Shown piece after piece: positions 26,829-38,330 of a DNA stretch of 64,000 nucleotides. Within the stretch, counting starts at the first letter, position 1. The number at the start of each line of letters is the position of its first letter. The position numbers and the translations under genes were made by a program. This DNA comes from Lactobacillus sp. (GTDB lineage: Bacteria > Bacillota > Bacilli > Lactobacillales > Lactobacillaceae). The notes beneath the pieces are model-generated. The model saw nothing but the letters and a program-made list of their open reading frames with translations, was not told the DNA's origin and did no database searches. The DNA lies in contig JAKVKU010000002.1 of assembly GCA_022484695.1 (NCBI GenBank), forward strand, positions 241,579 through 305,578. Direction: 5' to 3'.

Positions 26829-27575
26829 ATGACCGTATTAACCGCCAACACCTTCTCCCCAACCCTCAACGCCTTTTCCAAAACAAATATTATTATCCCC
26901 AATGACTATGAAGCTAATCCCGCTGCCACTTTATGGTTATTAAATGGCTATGGTGGTGACGAGCAATCCTGGCTGTTGCACACGGCGATTATGGACTTGG
27001 CCGAAACCTATCACTTAGCGGTGATCATGCCCAATGGCCAAAATAGTTTCTATGTGAACGCTGGCGTGTTACCTTATGAGGATTACTTCATCCAAGAATT
27101 TATGCCCCGGATGCAAAAAATGTTTAGTTTGCCCACAGAACAAGCTAAAAACTTTATCATGGGTAACTCCATGGGGGGTTTTGGGGCTTTGCGCTTTGGC
27201 TTAACTTATCCGGATAAATTCCAAAAAATTGCGGCCCTATCTGGGGTAGTCAATCTACCCAATTTCTTCAATAATCCTGACTTTCCCGTGCCCAAATCAG
27301 AAGTCGCCGTATTATTTCCGGATGATACCATGTTTGCGGATCAGAATAACTTGGAATTTTTATTCAATCAGTTAACCGCTGCCCAACAAGCCACGCTGCA
27401 GTTTTATACCAGTTGTGGTACTGGGGATTCCTTATTTAAGGATAATGAATACTTGGCCCACCGCTTTTCTCGGGAGCTGAATTACGTTTGGCGGCCGGTT
27501 GCTGGGGATCATAGCTGGCCAGTATGGGCCGCCCAATTGGACCAGGTCTTAGCTTGGTTGGTGCAAAATGAGTAG
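26829..27575 (+). CDS. Alpha/beta hydrolase esterase (EstA/esterase D family)
   Basis: 248 residues from ATG 26829, 5 bases after the kinase stop; a longer frame from 26772 would overlap the kinase. The nucleophile elbow is GNSMGGFGAL (Ser), and the final HSWPVW provides the His. No signal peptide, so it is cytoplasmic. Lactobacillar tributyrin esterases are relatives. In this operon an O-acetyl sugar esterase role, for example on 6-O-acetyl MurNAc, is possible but unproven. Confidence 0.8.
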   Translation: MTVLTANTFSPTLNAFSKTNIIIPNDYEANPAATLWLLNGYGGDEQSWLLHTAIMDLAETYHLAVIMPNGQNSFYVNAGVLPYEDYFIQEFMPRMQKMFSLPTEQAKNFIMGNSMGGFGALRFGLTYPDKFQKIAALSGVVNLPNFFNNPDFPVPKSEVAVLFPDDTMFADQNNLEFLFNQLTAAQQATLQFYTSCGTGDSLFKDNEYLAHRFSRELNYVWRPVAGDHSWPVWAAQLDQVLAWLVQNE

Positions 27576-27623
27576 AAAAAAACATTGCCGTTAACCTTTA
27601 TAGGTCAGTGGCAATGTTTTTTT
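27576..27623. terminator. Bidirectional terminator
   Basis: AAAAAAACATTGCC (27576-27589) and GGCAATGTTTTTTT (27610-27623), perfect arms with A- and T-runs, between convergent operons. Confidence 0.85.
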
Positions 27624-27625
27624 GA

Positions 27626-29098
27626 CTAATGAATTCGTTTTTCCACATGGCGCAATATCCGAGACAGCGTGAAAATAATGATGAAGTACAATAGGATTGT
27701 CACCGCAATTGGCGCCACACCCCGATAGGTTTCGGCTTGCACGATCCCCATTTGATAAATCAATTCTGTCACCCCAATAATGGACACGATGGAGGTATCT
27801 TTGATCAAAGTGATGAACTGATTACCCAAGGACGGCCAAATGGACTTCAAGGCCTGGGGGAAAATAATGAAGCGGTACATGTCGGTATTTTTAATCCCTA
27901 AACTTTTAGCGGCTTCATATTGGCCATCGGAAACCCCTTGAACCCCACCCCGGACAATTTCGCTGATGTAGGCGGAAGTGTTCACGGAAATGGCGATGAT
28001 CCCGGCTAAAAGCGCGGGGATATTCAACAAGGCCCCTAGGCCAAAATAGATGAATAATACCTGGGCCATCAAAGGCGTGTCCCGGAGAAATTCCGTATAG
28101 ACAATGGCGATCCATTTCAACAGCTTGGTTTTGCTGATGCGCATGGCTGCCACGAGAATCCCTAGAATTGCCCCAAAAATAATCCCCACAATGGACATCC
28201 CCAGGGTATATTCAATCCCTTTGGCAAAGAACTGCCAGTAGCTGACCATCGAGGTACTCTTATCATCACTCTTTAAATACTTACCGGCGGTCTTTAAATA
28301 TTGGCGTTGAATCAAGTGGCGCTTTTGAATTTTGGTAATAGATTGATTTAAGGCAGCTTTTAAAGAATCTGCCCCTTTGGCCACGGCAATGGCATTCCCG
28401 GCCTGGGTTTGATCGGTGGTGAAATCCCCGTTGATCGTGGCTAAACTGGGATCACTGGTGGCATAAGCCGTTGCTGAGGCGGTGCCCTTCACCACCCCAT
28501 CAACTTTATGGGTCTTTAAAGCCATGATCAAATCCGCAGCACTGCCCATCCCCACTAACTTGGCGCCGGGCATCTGTTTTTTGATCAAATCATACTGTAA
28601 AGTCCCCGTTTCAGCCCCAACGGGTTTGCCGGCAAAGGACGCTTTATTCTTCAAGGTGGCGGCGTCATTGCGGTTGATGATGATACTTTGGGATTCCGTG
28701 TAATAAACATTGGTAAAATCTACACTTTTGGCCCGCTCTGGGGTGGGACTGAGGCCAGAGAGGATCATATCGACTTTACCGGTCTCCAAGGATACCAATA
28801 GAGAACTAAAGGACAGGGGTTTGATTTCCAATTTGACCCCTAAATCCTTGGCAATCTGTTTACCAATTTCAATATCCATCCCCACAATGGTCTGTTTGCC
28901 ATTCACGTTGGCCTGGAATTCATAGGGCGGGTAATTGGGGGATGTCCCCATCACCAAAACCCCTTTTTTCTTAATTTGTGCTAAGGTGTCATCTGGTGCA
29001 CTTGCCGCTTGAACTTGGTTAGCGGCTGTTAAATTCAAGCCAATTGTCACAAGCATAACAGTCACAATCAGCATGATAATTTGTTTTATTTTCGACAT
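27626..29098 (-). CDS. Amino acid ABC transporter, fused binding protein and permease
   Basis: 490 residues. A cleavable signal (hydrophobic 8-28, ending NQVQAASA) is followed by a GlnH-type binding domain (about 35-260: VLVMGTSPNYPPYEF, SGLSPTPERAKSVDFTN) and a HisM/GlnP-type permease domain (about 285-490: EFLRDTPLMAQVLFIYFG; EAAKSLGIKNTDMYRFIIFPQ EAA loop). Fusion of both parts is known for GlnP proteins of lactic acid bacteria. No ATPase gene is adjacent. Substrate is a polar amino acid, likely Gln/Glu/Asn or similar. Confidence 0.9.
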   Translation of the reverse strand: MSKIKQIIMLIVTVMLVTIGLNLTAANQVQAASAPDDTLAQIKKKGVLVMGTSPNYPPYEFQANVNGKQTIVGMDIEIGKQIAKDLGVKLEIKPLSFSSLLVSLETGKVDMILSGLSPTPERAKSVDFTNVYYTESQSIIINRNDAATLKNKASFAGKPVGAETGTLQYDLIKKQMPGAKLVGMGSAADLIMALKTHKVDGVVKGTASATAYATSDPSLATINGDFTTDQTQAGNAIAVAKGADSLKAALNQSITKIQKRHLIQRQYLKTAGKYLKSDDKSTSMVSYWQFFAKGIEYTLGMSIVGIIFGAILGILVAAMRISKTKLLKWIAIVYTEFLRDTPLMAQVLFIYFGLGALLNIPALLAGIIAISVNTSAYISEIVRGGVQGVSDGQYEAAKSLGIKNTDMYRFIIFPQALKSIWPSLGNQFITLIKDTSIVSIIGVTELIYQMGIVQAETYRGVAPIAVTILLYFIIIFTLSRILRHVEKRIH

Positions 29099-29191
29099 GA
29101 TTACAAATTTTCTCCCATCTTTTCAAAATTATTGCATCTTTATGTAATTACAACCTGTCAATTATACATTTATATACATATTTATTCAAAA

Positions 29192-29223
29192 CAAAAAAAG
29201 TCATCCGCAATTAGATGACTTTT
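29192..29223 (-). terminator. Terminator of the beta-glucoside operon
   Basis: AAAAGTCATC (29196-29205) and GATGACTTTT (29214-29223) arms, with a T-run on the minus strand. Confidence 0.75.
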
Positions 29224-29249
29224 CAGCTTTAGATTTGGGTGATCATTAT

Positions 29250-32727
<3,478 letters not shown>

Positions 32728-32754
32728 GATTTGTGCCTCCTTATAATGTTTTCA

Positions 32755-32824
32755 GAAATAAAAATAGCCCAACTAACCCGTCAATATGCACACTCCGATT
32801 GCATACTGACGGCTTAGCTGGGCT
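32755..32824 (-). terminator. RAT-controlled terminator before bglP
   Basis: Arms at 32824-32800 and 32789-32765 (AGCCCAGCTAAGCCGTCAGT pairing with the segment that ends AGTTGGGCT), then ATTTTTATTT on the minus strand. The 5' arm overlaps the 3' part of the RAT, so the two structures exclude each other. Confidence 0.85.
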
Positions 32825-32850
32825 GATGCCTGGTCGAACCAGTGACACGC
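32821..32850 (-). ncRNA. Ribonucleic antiterminator (RAT) 2
   Basis: On the minus strand GTGTCACTGG-TTCGA-CCAGGCATCAGCC fits the BglG/LicT target pattern (GTTACTG...CAGGCA). It is positioned to permit read-through into bglP when LicT binds. Confidence 0.82.
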
Positions 32851-32862
32851 CGATGGATAAAA

Positions 32863-33696
32863 TTACTGTTTTTGCATAAAACGCATGAGATGTAACGTTA
32901 AAAAGACTTTTTCCGAATCCCCAATCTGCCAGCCAGTCTCCGCAGTTAAATATTGAACCATACTGCTGGCAACTTGAAAGGCTTGGCTATACTTATCCTG
33001 GGTCAATTTGACAAATGCTGGATCCAATTGGTTAATTTCAGTATCGGTCCCTTTCATATAACGAATCAAAAACAAACGTAAATGCGACACGAAACGATTG
33101 TAACTAAATGAGTCTTGATCCAACACAATGCGATATTGAAACTGCACAATGTTCATTAATTTTTTGATCAATTTAATTAAGTACAGGGTTTCGTCAATGG
33201 TGCTTTGATTCTCGGCATCAATAAAGTGATAGGTCAGAAAAACAGCTTCATTTTCAGGCAATTCAATTTCAAAAGCCTGTTCAATCTTAGGAACAACTTG
33301 CAACGCCAGTTCATATTCCTTAGAAAATAACTTTTGAATCTCCCAGCGCACGGCCTCTGTGGGCATCTGAATCTTTGCCTCGGTCCGCTGGAGCATAAAC
33401 GCTAAGTGATCCGCCAAACTAGCGTAGTCATTGATGGATACTTCTTGGGTTAAATTAGCCGCGATAAATTCTAAAATATCGTTGGTTAAATTTAATACCT
33501 GGGTATCCGTCTGGGTCAAAGTGGCCAGCGCTTCGTCGGCAATGGCTTTATAACGATTTTGGATGGCCGCTTCATCCACCACATCGCCCTTCTTACAACC
33601 AAAGCCAACCCCTTTACCTAATACGACCCATTCCACTTGATGATCATCAAAAACTAAGGCCGCATTATTTCCAAAACTTTGTAACACCTTTAGCAT
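32863..33696 (-). CDS. licT: BglG/LicT-family transcriptional antiterminator
   Basis: 277 residues from ATG 33696 (GGGGAGGG upstream); the longer frame to 33768 runs through the terminator. The CAT RNA-binding domain is 1-56 (VLQSFGNNAALVFD..., VLGKGVGFGCKKGD), followed by PRD1 (His in LADHLAFMLQR) and PRD2 (TYHFIDAEN; LTLHLMRF). When beta-glucosides are present it is dephosphorylated by EII and binds the two RATs. It lies first in its operon and is itself behind a RAT/terminator, giving positive feedback. Confidence 0.93.
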   Translation of the reverse strand: MLKVLQSFGNNAALVFDDHQVEWVVLGKGVGFGCKKGDVVDEAAIQNRYKAIADEALATLTQTDTQVLNLTNDILEFIAANLTQEVSINDYASLADHLAFMLQRTEAKIQMPTEAVRWEIQKLFSKEYELALQVVPKIEQAFEIELPENEAVFLTYHFIDAENQSTIDETLYLIKLIKKLMNIVQFQYRIVLDQDSFSYNRFVSHLRLFLIRYMKGTDTEINQLDPAFVKLTQDKYSQAFQVASSMVQYLTAETGWQIGDSEKVFLTLHLMRFMQKQ

Positions 33697-33713
33697 TAAT
33701 CTTGCCCTCCCCG

Positions 33714-33810
33714 TAACAACAAAAGCCAACTCAAAACATTGATACCCAAGGCCGACAGTCTCGTGCAATAGTTTTGAATTGGCTTATGCCTGGTCGAACC
33801 AGTAACATGC
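33714..33810 (-). ncRNA. RAT 1 and overlapping terminator upstream of licT
   Basis: RAT at 33810-33781 reads GCATGTTACTGGTTCGACCAGGCATAAGCC. The terminator arms are AGCCAATTCAAAAC (33784-33771) and GTTTTGAGTTGGCT (33737-33724), then a T-rich tail. Same core as RAT 2, so one regulator controls both. Confidence 0.85.
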
Positions 33811-33823
33811 TCTTTATAGTCTA

Positions 33824-33853
33824 ATACTACCAAGGAAGTGTAAGCGGTGTCAA
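33824..33853 (-). promoter_or_regulatory. Promoter and cre of the beta-glucoside operon
   Basis: Minus-strand -35 TTGACA (33853-33848), 18-base spacer, -10 TAGTAT (33829-33824). TGTAAGCGGTGTCA (33839-33852) matches a cre and covers the -35, indicating CcpA repression. Confidence 0.75.
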
Positions 33854-33922
33854 CCAAATCACTCACCTATCATGAAATTCTCACTTTAAGAGCCATAAAC
33901 GTCGTAAAAGCAGATAATTTTG

Positions 33923-34680
33923 TTAGATATCCCGATGGCTTTGGCTTAATTTAGCCCATTGGGTATCGGAACCAAGTCTAATGTAGAATTCATCATTGTG
34001 TTTCATGACGCCAAAGGCCCGGTAATAGCCATACCCATTACCGTCTAAGTTAGGTAATGTGCCGGTTTGTTGGCCATTTTCATCATAAAGAGACGTCCCA
34101 GCTTTGTAACATAAACATTATGAATTAAAACCACATCTTTGGCATTAATCCACTGATTATCCCCCAAATCTAATCGTCCTAGACTGCCATCCGGACCAGT
34201 GACCGCATAACCGGTGACGGCCCAATCACTGATAGCTGTATCAAGGTGGCCAGTGACTTTAGATTGCTGAGGATTATTGTAGACAGTGACCTGCTTGCCA
34301 CCGGAATAAGCTTCCAAAATGTCGTAATACCCGGCATAGACGGATATAGGGTTAATACTAAAGAATACTTCCCCATCTTTGACCCATTGATTGTCGCCTA
34401 AGTCAAAGGCCCCAAAAAAGTTATTGCTTGGGTATGCAAAAACTTCCCGATTGACTTTCCAAGTGGTGATAGCCGTATCTAGGGTTTGGCCAGTGGGTTT
34501 GGTGCAGGCTGGATCACTATAGATCACTGCAGGAAAGCCATTGGAAGTCACTGTGGTTGGATTCATAGGTACTTGAATATCCAGCGCCCCCTGTGCAATA
34601 TTGGCTTTGAAACCCAGCAACCCCAAAAACAATGCTCCCAGAACAACACATAATTTAACAAACTGTTTTTCATTTTTCAT
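33923..34680 (-). pseudogene. Secreted repeat protein, disrupted by a frameshift
   Basis: From ATG 34680 (GGAG upstream) there is a signal peptide (hydrophobic 8-24, ending AQG) followed by repeats each containing a DLGDNQWV-type motif (near residues 90 and 170), similar to the SLAP/GW-type surface repeats of lactobacilli. The reading frame ends early at 34045. After 34103-34105 (a TTT run, AAA on the coding strand), another frame continues the third repeat (LYDENGQQTG ... RLGSDTQWAKL) to TAA 33923. One lost A in that short run explains it. Pseudogene, sequencing error or phase variation. Confidence 0.7.
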
Positions 34681-34915
34681 CTTGACACACTCCTTCACGA
34701 CCAATAATAATCCTATCACGGATATTTTAAAATCTCTTTTGAATTAAATAACTATTAAGGCTGATTGCTACCCTATTTTCTGCTGGCATAGACAAGAACC
34801 CAGCCAAAGTTCTATAGTGATAGCAAGGCAATCAAGCAAGATATGGCCTAGCTACGCTTTTAGAAACAACTATTATTAATAACTACCGACTTTTACAATA
34901 AAGGGGAACTTTATC

Positions 34916-35908
34916 ATGCGCTATTTATCCAAAACCAACATTCAAAGTCTATTTACCATGACCCAAGCTATCCAAGCAGATAAGTTAGCTTTAAGTCTGT
35001 CTACGCAGGGGGATACCACCATCCCCTTGCGGACGAATGTAGATATTCCAAAATATAACGGGCAAAGCCTAACCATGCCAGGTTATGTGGGTGGCGCCAG
35101 TCCGGCACTGGGCATTAAAATCATTTCTATTTATCCGGATAACCTGGCCAAGGACCTGCCCAGTTCGCCGGCGACGATGATTGCCCTGGATGCGAAAACC
35201 GGGATAGTCTCAGCTATTTTAGATGGCACTTATTTGACCCAATTGCGAACTGGTGCGGTTCAAGGGGCAGCAACGGACCTGTTAGCCCGCCAAGATGCCC
35301 AGACAGCCCTGCTCATTGGTACCGGTGGGCAAGCCATGACCCAGTTAGAAGCTATGCTGACGGTTAGGTCTCTAAAATTGGTTTATATTTTTGACCGGGA
35401 TCAATCCCGGGCCCAAGCTTTTGTCCAGCGGGCCAAGGTAAATTTTCAGACTAAATTTGCCACGACCTTTGCCACCGTGGCCTCCCCCAATGAGGTGGTG
35501 GCTAAAGTCGACATCATCACCACGGTGACCACTGCTAAGCAGCCTACCTTTGATGGCAGCCTAGTCCAACCGGGTACCCACATTAACGGGGTAGGTGCTT
35601 ATACCCCAGCGATGCAGGAACTTCCTGTAGCCGCTTTGCAAAAAGCTGACCATATCTTCGTCGACACGCTGGCTGGGGCTTTAGCAGAAGCCGGCGATCT
35701 GATGACGCCGTTGGCAACTGGTGAACTGGCCAAGTCTGCCATTGACGGGGAATTGGGGGCCTTGCTCAATCATGACATCCCCGGGCGCCAACAACCGACA
35801 GATATCACGGTCTTCAAGACCGTCGGCACCGCCGCTTTAGATATCGTGGTGGCTGATCAAATTGTCAAAGCCGCCGAAGCCCAACATGTCGGCATTGAAT
35901 TGGACTAA
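34916..35908 (+). CDS. Ornithine cyclodeaminase / mu-crystallin family protein
   Basis: 330 residues. Rossmann dinucleotide motif LLIGTGGQAMTQ near residue 142, N-terminal dimerisation domain with PGYVGG and GIKIISIYPDN, and TQLRTGAVQGAATDLLAR typical of the family. Members act as NAD(P)-dependent ornithine cyclodeaminase, alanine dehydrogenase or imine reductases; which one cannot be decided here. Single gene with ribosome binding site AAGGGGAA. Confidence 0.85.
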   Translation: MRYLSKTNIQSLFTMTQAIQADKLALSLSTQGDTTIPLRTNVDIPKYNGQSLTMPGYVGGASPALGIKIISIYPDNLAKDLPSSPATMIALDAKTGIVSAILDGTYLTQLRTGAVQGAATDLLARQDAQTALLIGTGGQAMTQLEAMLTVRSLKLVYIFDRDQSRAQAFVQRAKVNFQTKFATTFATVASPNEVVAKVDIITTVTTAKQPTFDGSLVQPGTHINGVGAYTPAMQELPVAALQKADHIFVDTLAGALAEAGDLMTPLATGELAKSAIDGELGALLNHDIPGRQQPTDITVFKTVGTAALDIVVADQIVKAAEAQHVGIELD

Positions 35909-35957
35909 AAAATGGTAACCTCTAGGCTAACAAGTCCGGAGATTACCATTTTTTATT
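35907..35957. terminator. Bidirectional terminator between ornithine cyclodeaminase-like gene and larE
   Basis: AAAATGGTAA..CTC and GAGATTACCATTTT arms with flanking A- and T-runs; serves both converging units. Confidence 0.8.
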
Positions 35958-35965
35958 TCAATCTA

Positions 35966-36799
35966 TTAAGCCATCAAGGCAGCTTTTTGGGCGTCAGATA
36001 AACTATCGTTCATCCGACCACTCTTAAAGCCAGCTAAATCAACAGTTACAAATTTAAAGCCTAATGCTTTTAATTGGGCATCGATGGTTGCTTTTTGCGC
36101 CAACAAATCTGCGATTGCTTCTGCAGGCACTTCAATGCGGGCGATGGTTTCGTGGTAGCGCACCCGAACAGTAGGAAAACCGGCATCCCGTAATAGTTTT
36201 TCAGCTGCCATCACTTGTTGAATCTTCGCCACGGTTAAAGTGGTGTTATAAGGGAAGCGGGAAGATACGGAACAGCTGGCGACTTTGTTCCAGTTGTTCA
36301 AGCCTAGCGTTTGGGCCAAGGCTCTCACGTCTGCTTTGGTAAATTCAGCGGTTTGTAAAGGACTCTTGGCACCAGCCTCATTACGGGCCACTAAACCTGG
36401 CCGGAAATCTTTCATATCATCCATGATCATGCCATCTAAAACAGCATCATAGCCTAATTCTGCAGCCAAATCATTTAAGCGGGCATAAAACATTTTTTTA
36501 CTATAATACCAAGTTTCGGGGGTGTTGTTGGCAATGTGTTCATCTGCCAAGTAATCTAAAGCCACAGCTTTGGTCTTAGCACCCAGCTCCTTTGCTAAAA
36601 CCATAGCTTTATCGAATTCTTCATCGGTAAACAATTCAGAGTTGGCCACAACGGCTAACACATGGTCAGCGCCTAAAACATCTAATGCTTCTTTTAAAAC
36701 CAAAGTACTGTCAATACCCCCGGAAAAAGCCACGATAACTTGGTTATATTGTTGTAAGGATTGACGTAATACTTTTTCTTTAAGACTTACTGTTTTCAT
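35966..36799 (-). CDS. larE: LarE, sulfur-transfer enzyme for the nickel-pincer cofactor
   Basis: 277 residues. PP-loop ATPase motif AFSGGIDST at residues 24-32 adenylates the cofactor precursor; Cys176 in NKVASCSVSSRFPY is the sacrificial sulfur donor described for the Lactiplantibacillus plantarum enzyme, and it falls at exactly the same number here. There is only that conserved Cys, so it is the single-cysteine (self-sacrificing) type, not the [4Fe-4S] type. Last gene of the lar operon. Confidence 0.96.
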   Translation of the reverse strand: MKTVSLKEKVLRQSLQQYNQVIVAFSGGIDSTLVLKEALDVLGADHVLAVVANSELFTDEEFDKAMVLAKELGAKTKAVALDYLADEHIANNTPETWYYSKKMFYARLNDLAAELGYDAVLDGMIMDDMKDFRPGLVARNEAGAKSPLQTAEFTKADVRALAQTLGLNNWNKVASCSVSSRFPYNTTLTVAKIQQVMAAEKLLRDAGFPTVRVRYHETIARIEVPAEAIADLLAQKATIDAQLKALGFKFVTVDLAGFKSGRMNDSLSDAQKAALMA

Positions 36800-36822
36800 G
36801 ATAAAAACTTCCTTTTATTTTA

Positions 36823-37116
36823 TTAAATAACCCGTTCCAATTGTTCTATTTGCTTGCGAACTTGATCCACTGGGTATAACGACATGGCATCTAGGCCCTT
36901 GAGCAATTGTAAATTGATGTTAAATGCGTTTTGGATAAACTCCGTTAAGGCATCTACTGAATCAGCTTCAACTTGATGAACCTGTTGTTGCAAGCAGGTC
37001 AATTGTTGGTTCGCTTCTTGTAAGGCATTGCCGATGGTGGCGGCATTGGTGGCGGTATAAGCCAGTTTCAGTAACAGAATGATCCGTTGTTGAATGTCCT
37101 TTGTATCGATTGTCAT
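36823..37116 (-). CDS. Hypothetical helical protein inside the lar operon
   Basis: 97 residues, all predicted helix with a central Gln-rich coiled-coil-like part (NQQLTCLQQQVHQVEAD). One Cys, no His cluster. It lies between larD and larE with spacing of 11 and 23 bases, so it is part of the operon. The classic lar operons (ABCDE) do not include it. Function unknown; a chaperone or stabiliser of a Lar protein is one guess. ATG 37116 has GAGG very close; the start is uncertain. Confidence 0.65.
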   Translation of the reverse strand: MTIDTKDIQQRIILLLKLAYTATNAATIGNALQEANQQLTCLQQQVHQVEADSVDALTEFIQNAFNINLQLLKGLDAMSLYPVDQVRKQIEQLERVI

Positions 37117-37127
37117 CACCTCATTGA

Positions 37128-37844
37128 TTAACTAATGCCAAAGAATCCGTGCATGAATAATGCCGCGCAGAGACCACCCAAAAATGGGGCGATCCCAGGG
37201 ACTAAAATACCATATTGCCAATCAGAATTGGCTTTGTTTTTAATCGGCAAGATAGCGTGGGCAATTCTTGGGCCCATGTCCCGGGCTAGGTTCATGGCAA
37301 ACCCCGTGGTGCCCCCCATGCCCATGCCAATCGCCCAAACTAATAAACCAACGGCAATGGGCACGATACCCGGTGTTTTCACTTCACTGATGGCTAAGAT
37401 AGACGCGATAAACACAAAAGTGGCGAAGAATTCCACAAAGAAGTTGCGGGGTAAATTCCGAATCCCGGGAGCTGTTGAGAAAATATTGCGGATCACCACG
37501 GGATCAATGTCGCCTTCTGAAGCTTTAAAGTGGTCGGCATGCATGATGTAAACGATCACGGCGCCAATGATGCCCCCTAGCACTTCGGCTAAAGACAGTG
37601 GGACAAAATGTGCCCAGGGAATATTGCCTAAGACGCATTGGGCTAGTACCATGGCGGGGTTGATGCAGACATTGCCGAAGATAAATAAGGCGATGGAAAT
37701 CCCAAATCCCCAAGTGGTAATGGCAAAGATATGCCCGGAACCGCGATATTTGGTCTCCTTTAAAACTTCGTCACAATGGACACCCACCCCAAAGACGATC
37801 ATCAAGGCCGTGCCCATAAATTCCGCTAATAATTGATGTATCAC
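37128..37844 (-). CDS. larD: LarD, aquaglyceroporin-type lactic acid channel
   Basis: 238 residues starting with GTG 37844 behind TTTGGAGG. Six membrane segments, with the first NPA box intact (CINPAMVLAQ). The second is an altered NLARDMGPR, typical of GlpF-like proteins with an NLA box. In L. plantarum, LarD allows D- and L-lactic acid to diffuse across the membrane and is co-transcribed with the racemase genes, as here. Confidence 0.92.
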   Translation of the reverse strand: MIHQLLAEFMGTALMIVFGVGVHCDEVLKETKYRGSGHIFAITTWGFGISIALFIFGNVCINPAMVLAQCVLGNIPWAHFVPLSLAEVLGGIIGAVIVYIMHADHFKASEGDIDPVVIRNIFSTAPGIRNLPRNFFVEFFATFVFIASILAISEVKTPGIVPIAVGLLVWAIGMGMGGTTGFAMNLARDMGPRIAHAILPIKNKANSDWQYGILVPGIAPFLGGLCAALFMHGFFGIS

Positions 37845-37862
37845 AATGAAACCTCCAAATAA

Positions 37863-38330
37863 TTATAAATTCTGATAAACAGCTTGATAGACTTGTTGTA
37901 ACGTTAAGTTTTTGGCAACGGCGATTTTTTGACAATCTTCATACTCTGGGGTTTTCTTCGTGATATCCTGATAGGTTGCCACTTTGATACGCACTGGTCC
38001 CAAAGTTGTGGTCAACGTTTCAAAGTGCCGCTGCATGATCCGCCGTTGCCAAGTTTGCAGCCGAACCCCCATGGTACTGGTATGTTTTAAAATGGTATGA
38101 ATCATGGCCTCTTGATCATGAGGATCAACCAGGACGTTTAGTTCAATGCCGGGGCGGTTCTTTTTCATTTGAATACTTGAAAAGAACACGTCATAGGCCC
38201 CTTGTGCCAGTAATAACGGCAGCACCGGTGCCAACATTTCTGGGGTCTGGTCATCAATATTGGCACTGATCAGTAACACATCATCTTGATTGTCAGTGAC
38301 GACTTTTCGAGTTAATGGTTGCTGTTTTTT
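37863..38330 (-). CDS. larC2: LarC2, C-terminal half of the nickel insertase (reached by -1 frameshift)
   Basis: 155 codons translated in the -1 frame from the slippery site at 38324-38330 to TAA 37863. NIDDQTPEMLAPVLPLLLAQGAYDV and MKKNRPGIELNVLVDP are the C-terminal LarC domain that binds Ni and CTP. An ATG at 38414 opens the same frame, but the residues before 38330 are not LarC-like. Together with LarC1 it makes LarC of about 421 residues, the enzyme that installs nickel in the pincer cofactor. Confidence 0.9.
   Translation of the reverse strand, partial: KKQQPLTRKVVTDNQDDVLLISANIDDQTPEMLAPVLPLLLAQGAYDVFFSSIQMKKNRPGIELNVLVDPHDQEAMIHTILKHTSTMGVRLQTWQRRIMQRHFETLTTTLGPVRIKVATYQDITKKTPEYEDCQKIAVAKNLTLQQVYQAVYQNL

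Noticed and set aside
37135..37551. 138-codon open frame on the plus strand
   Set aside because: It is antisense to larD, which has clear family signatures; composition (many Pro, Met, Lys) is that of a reverse frame.
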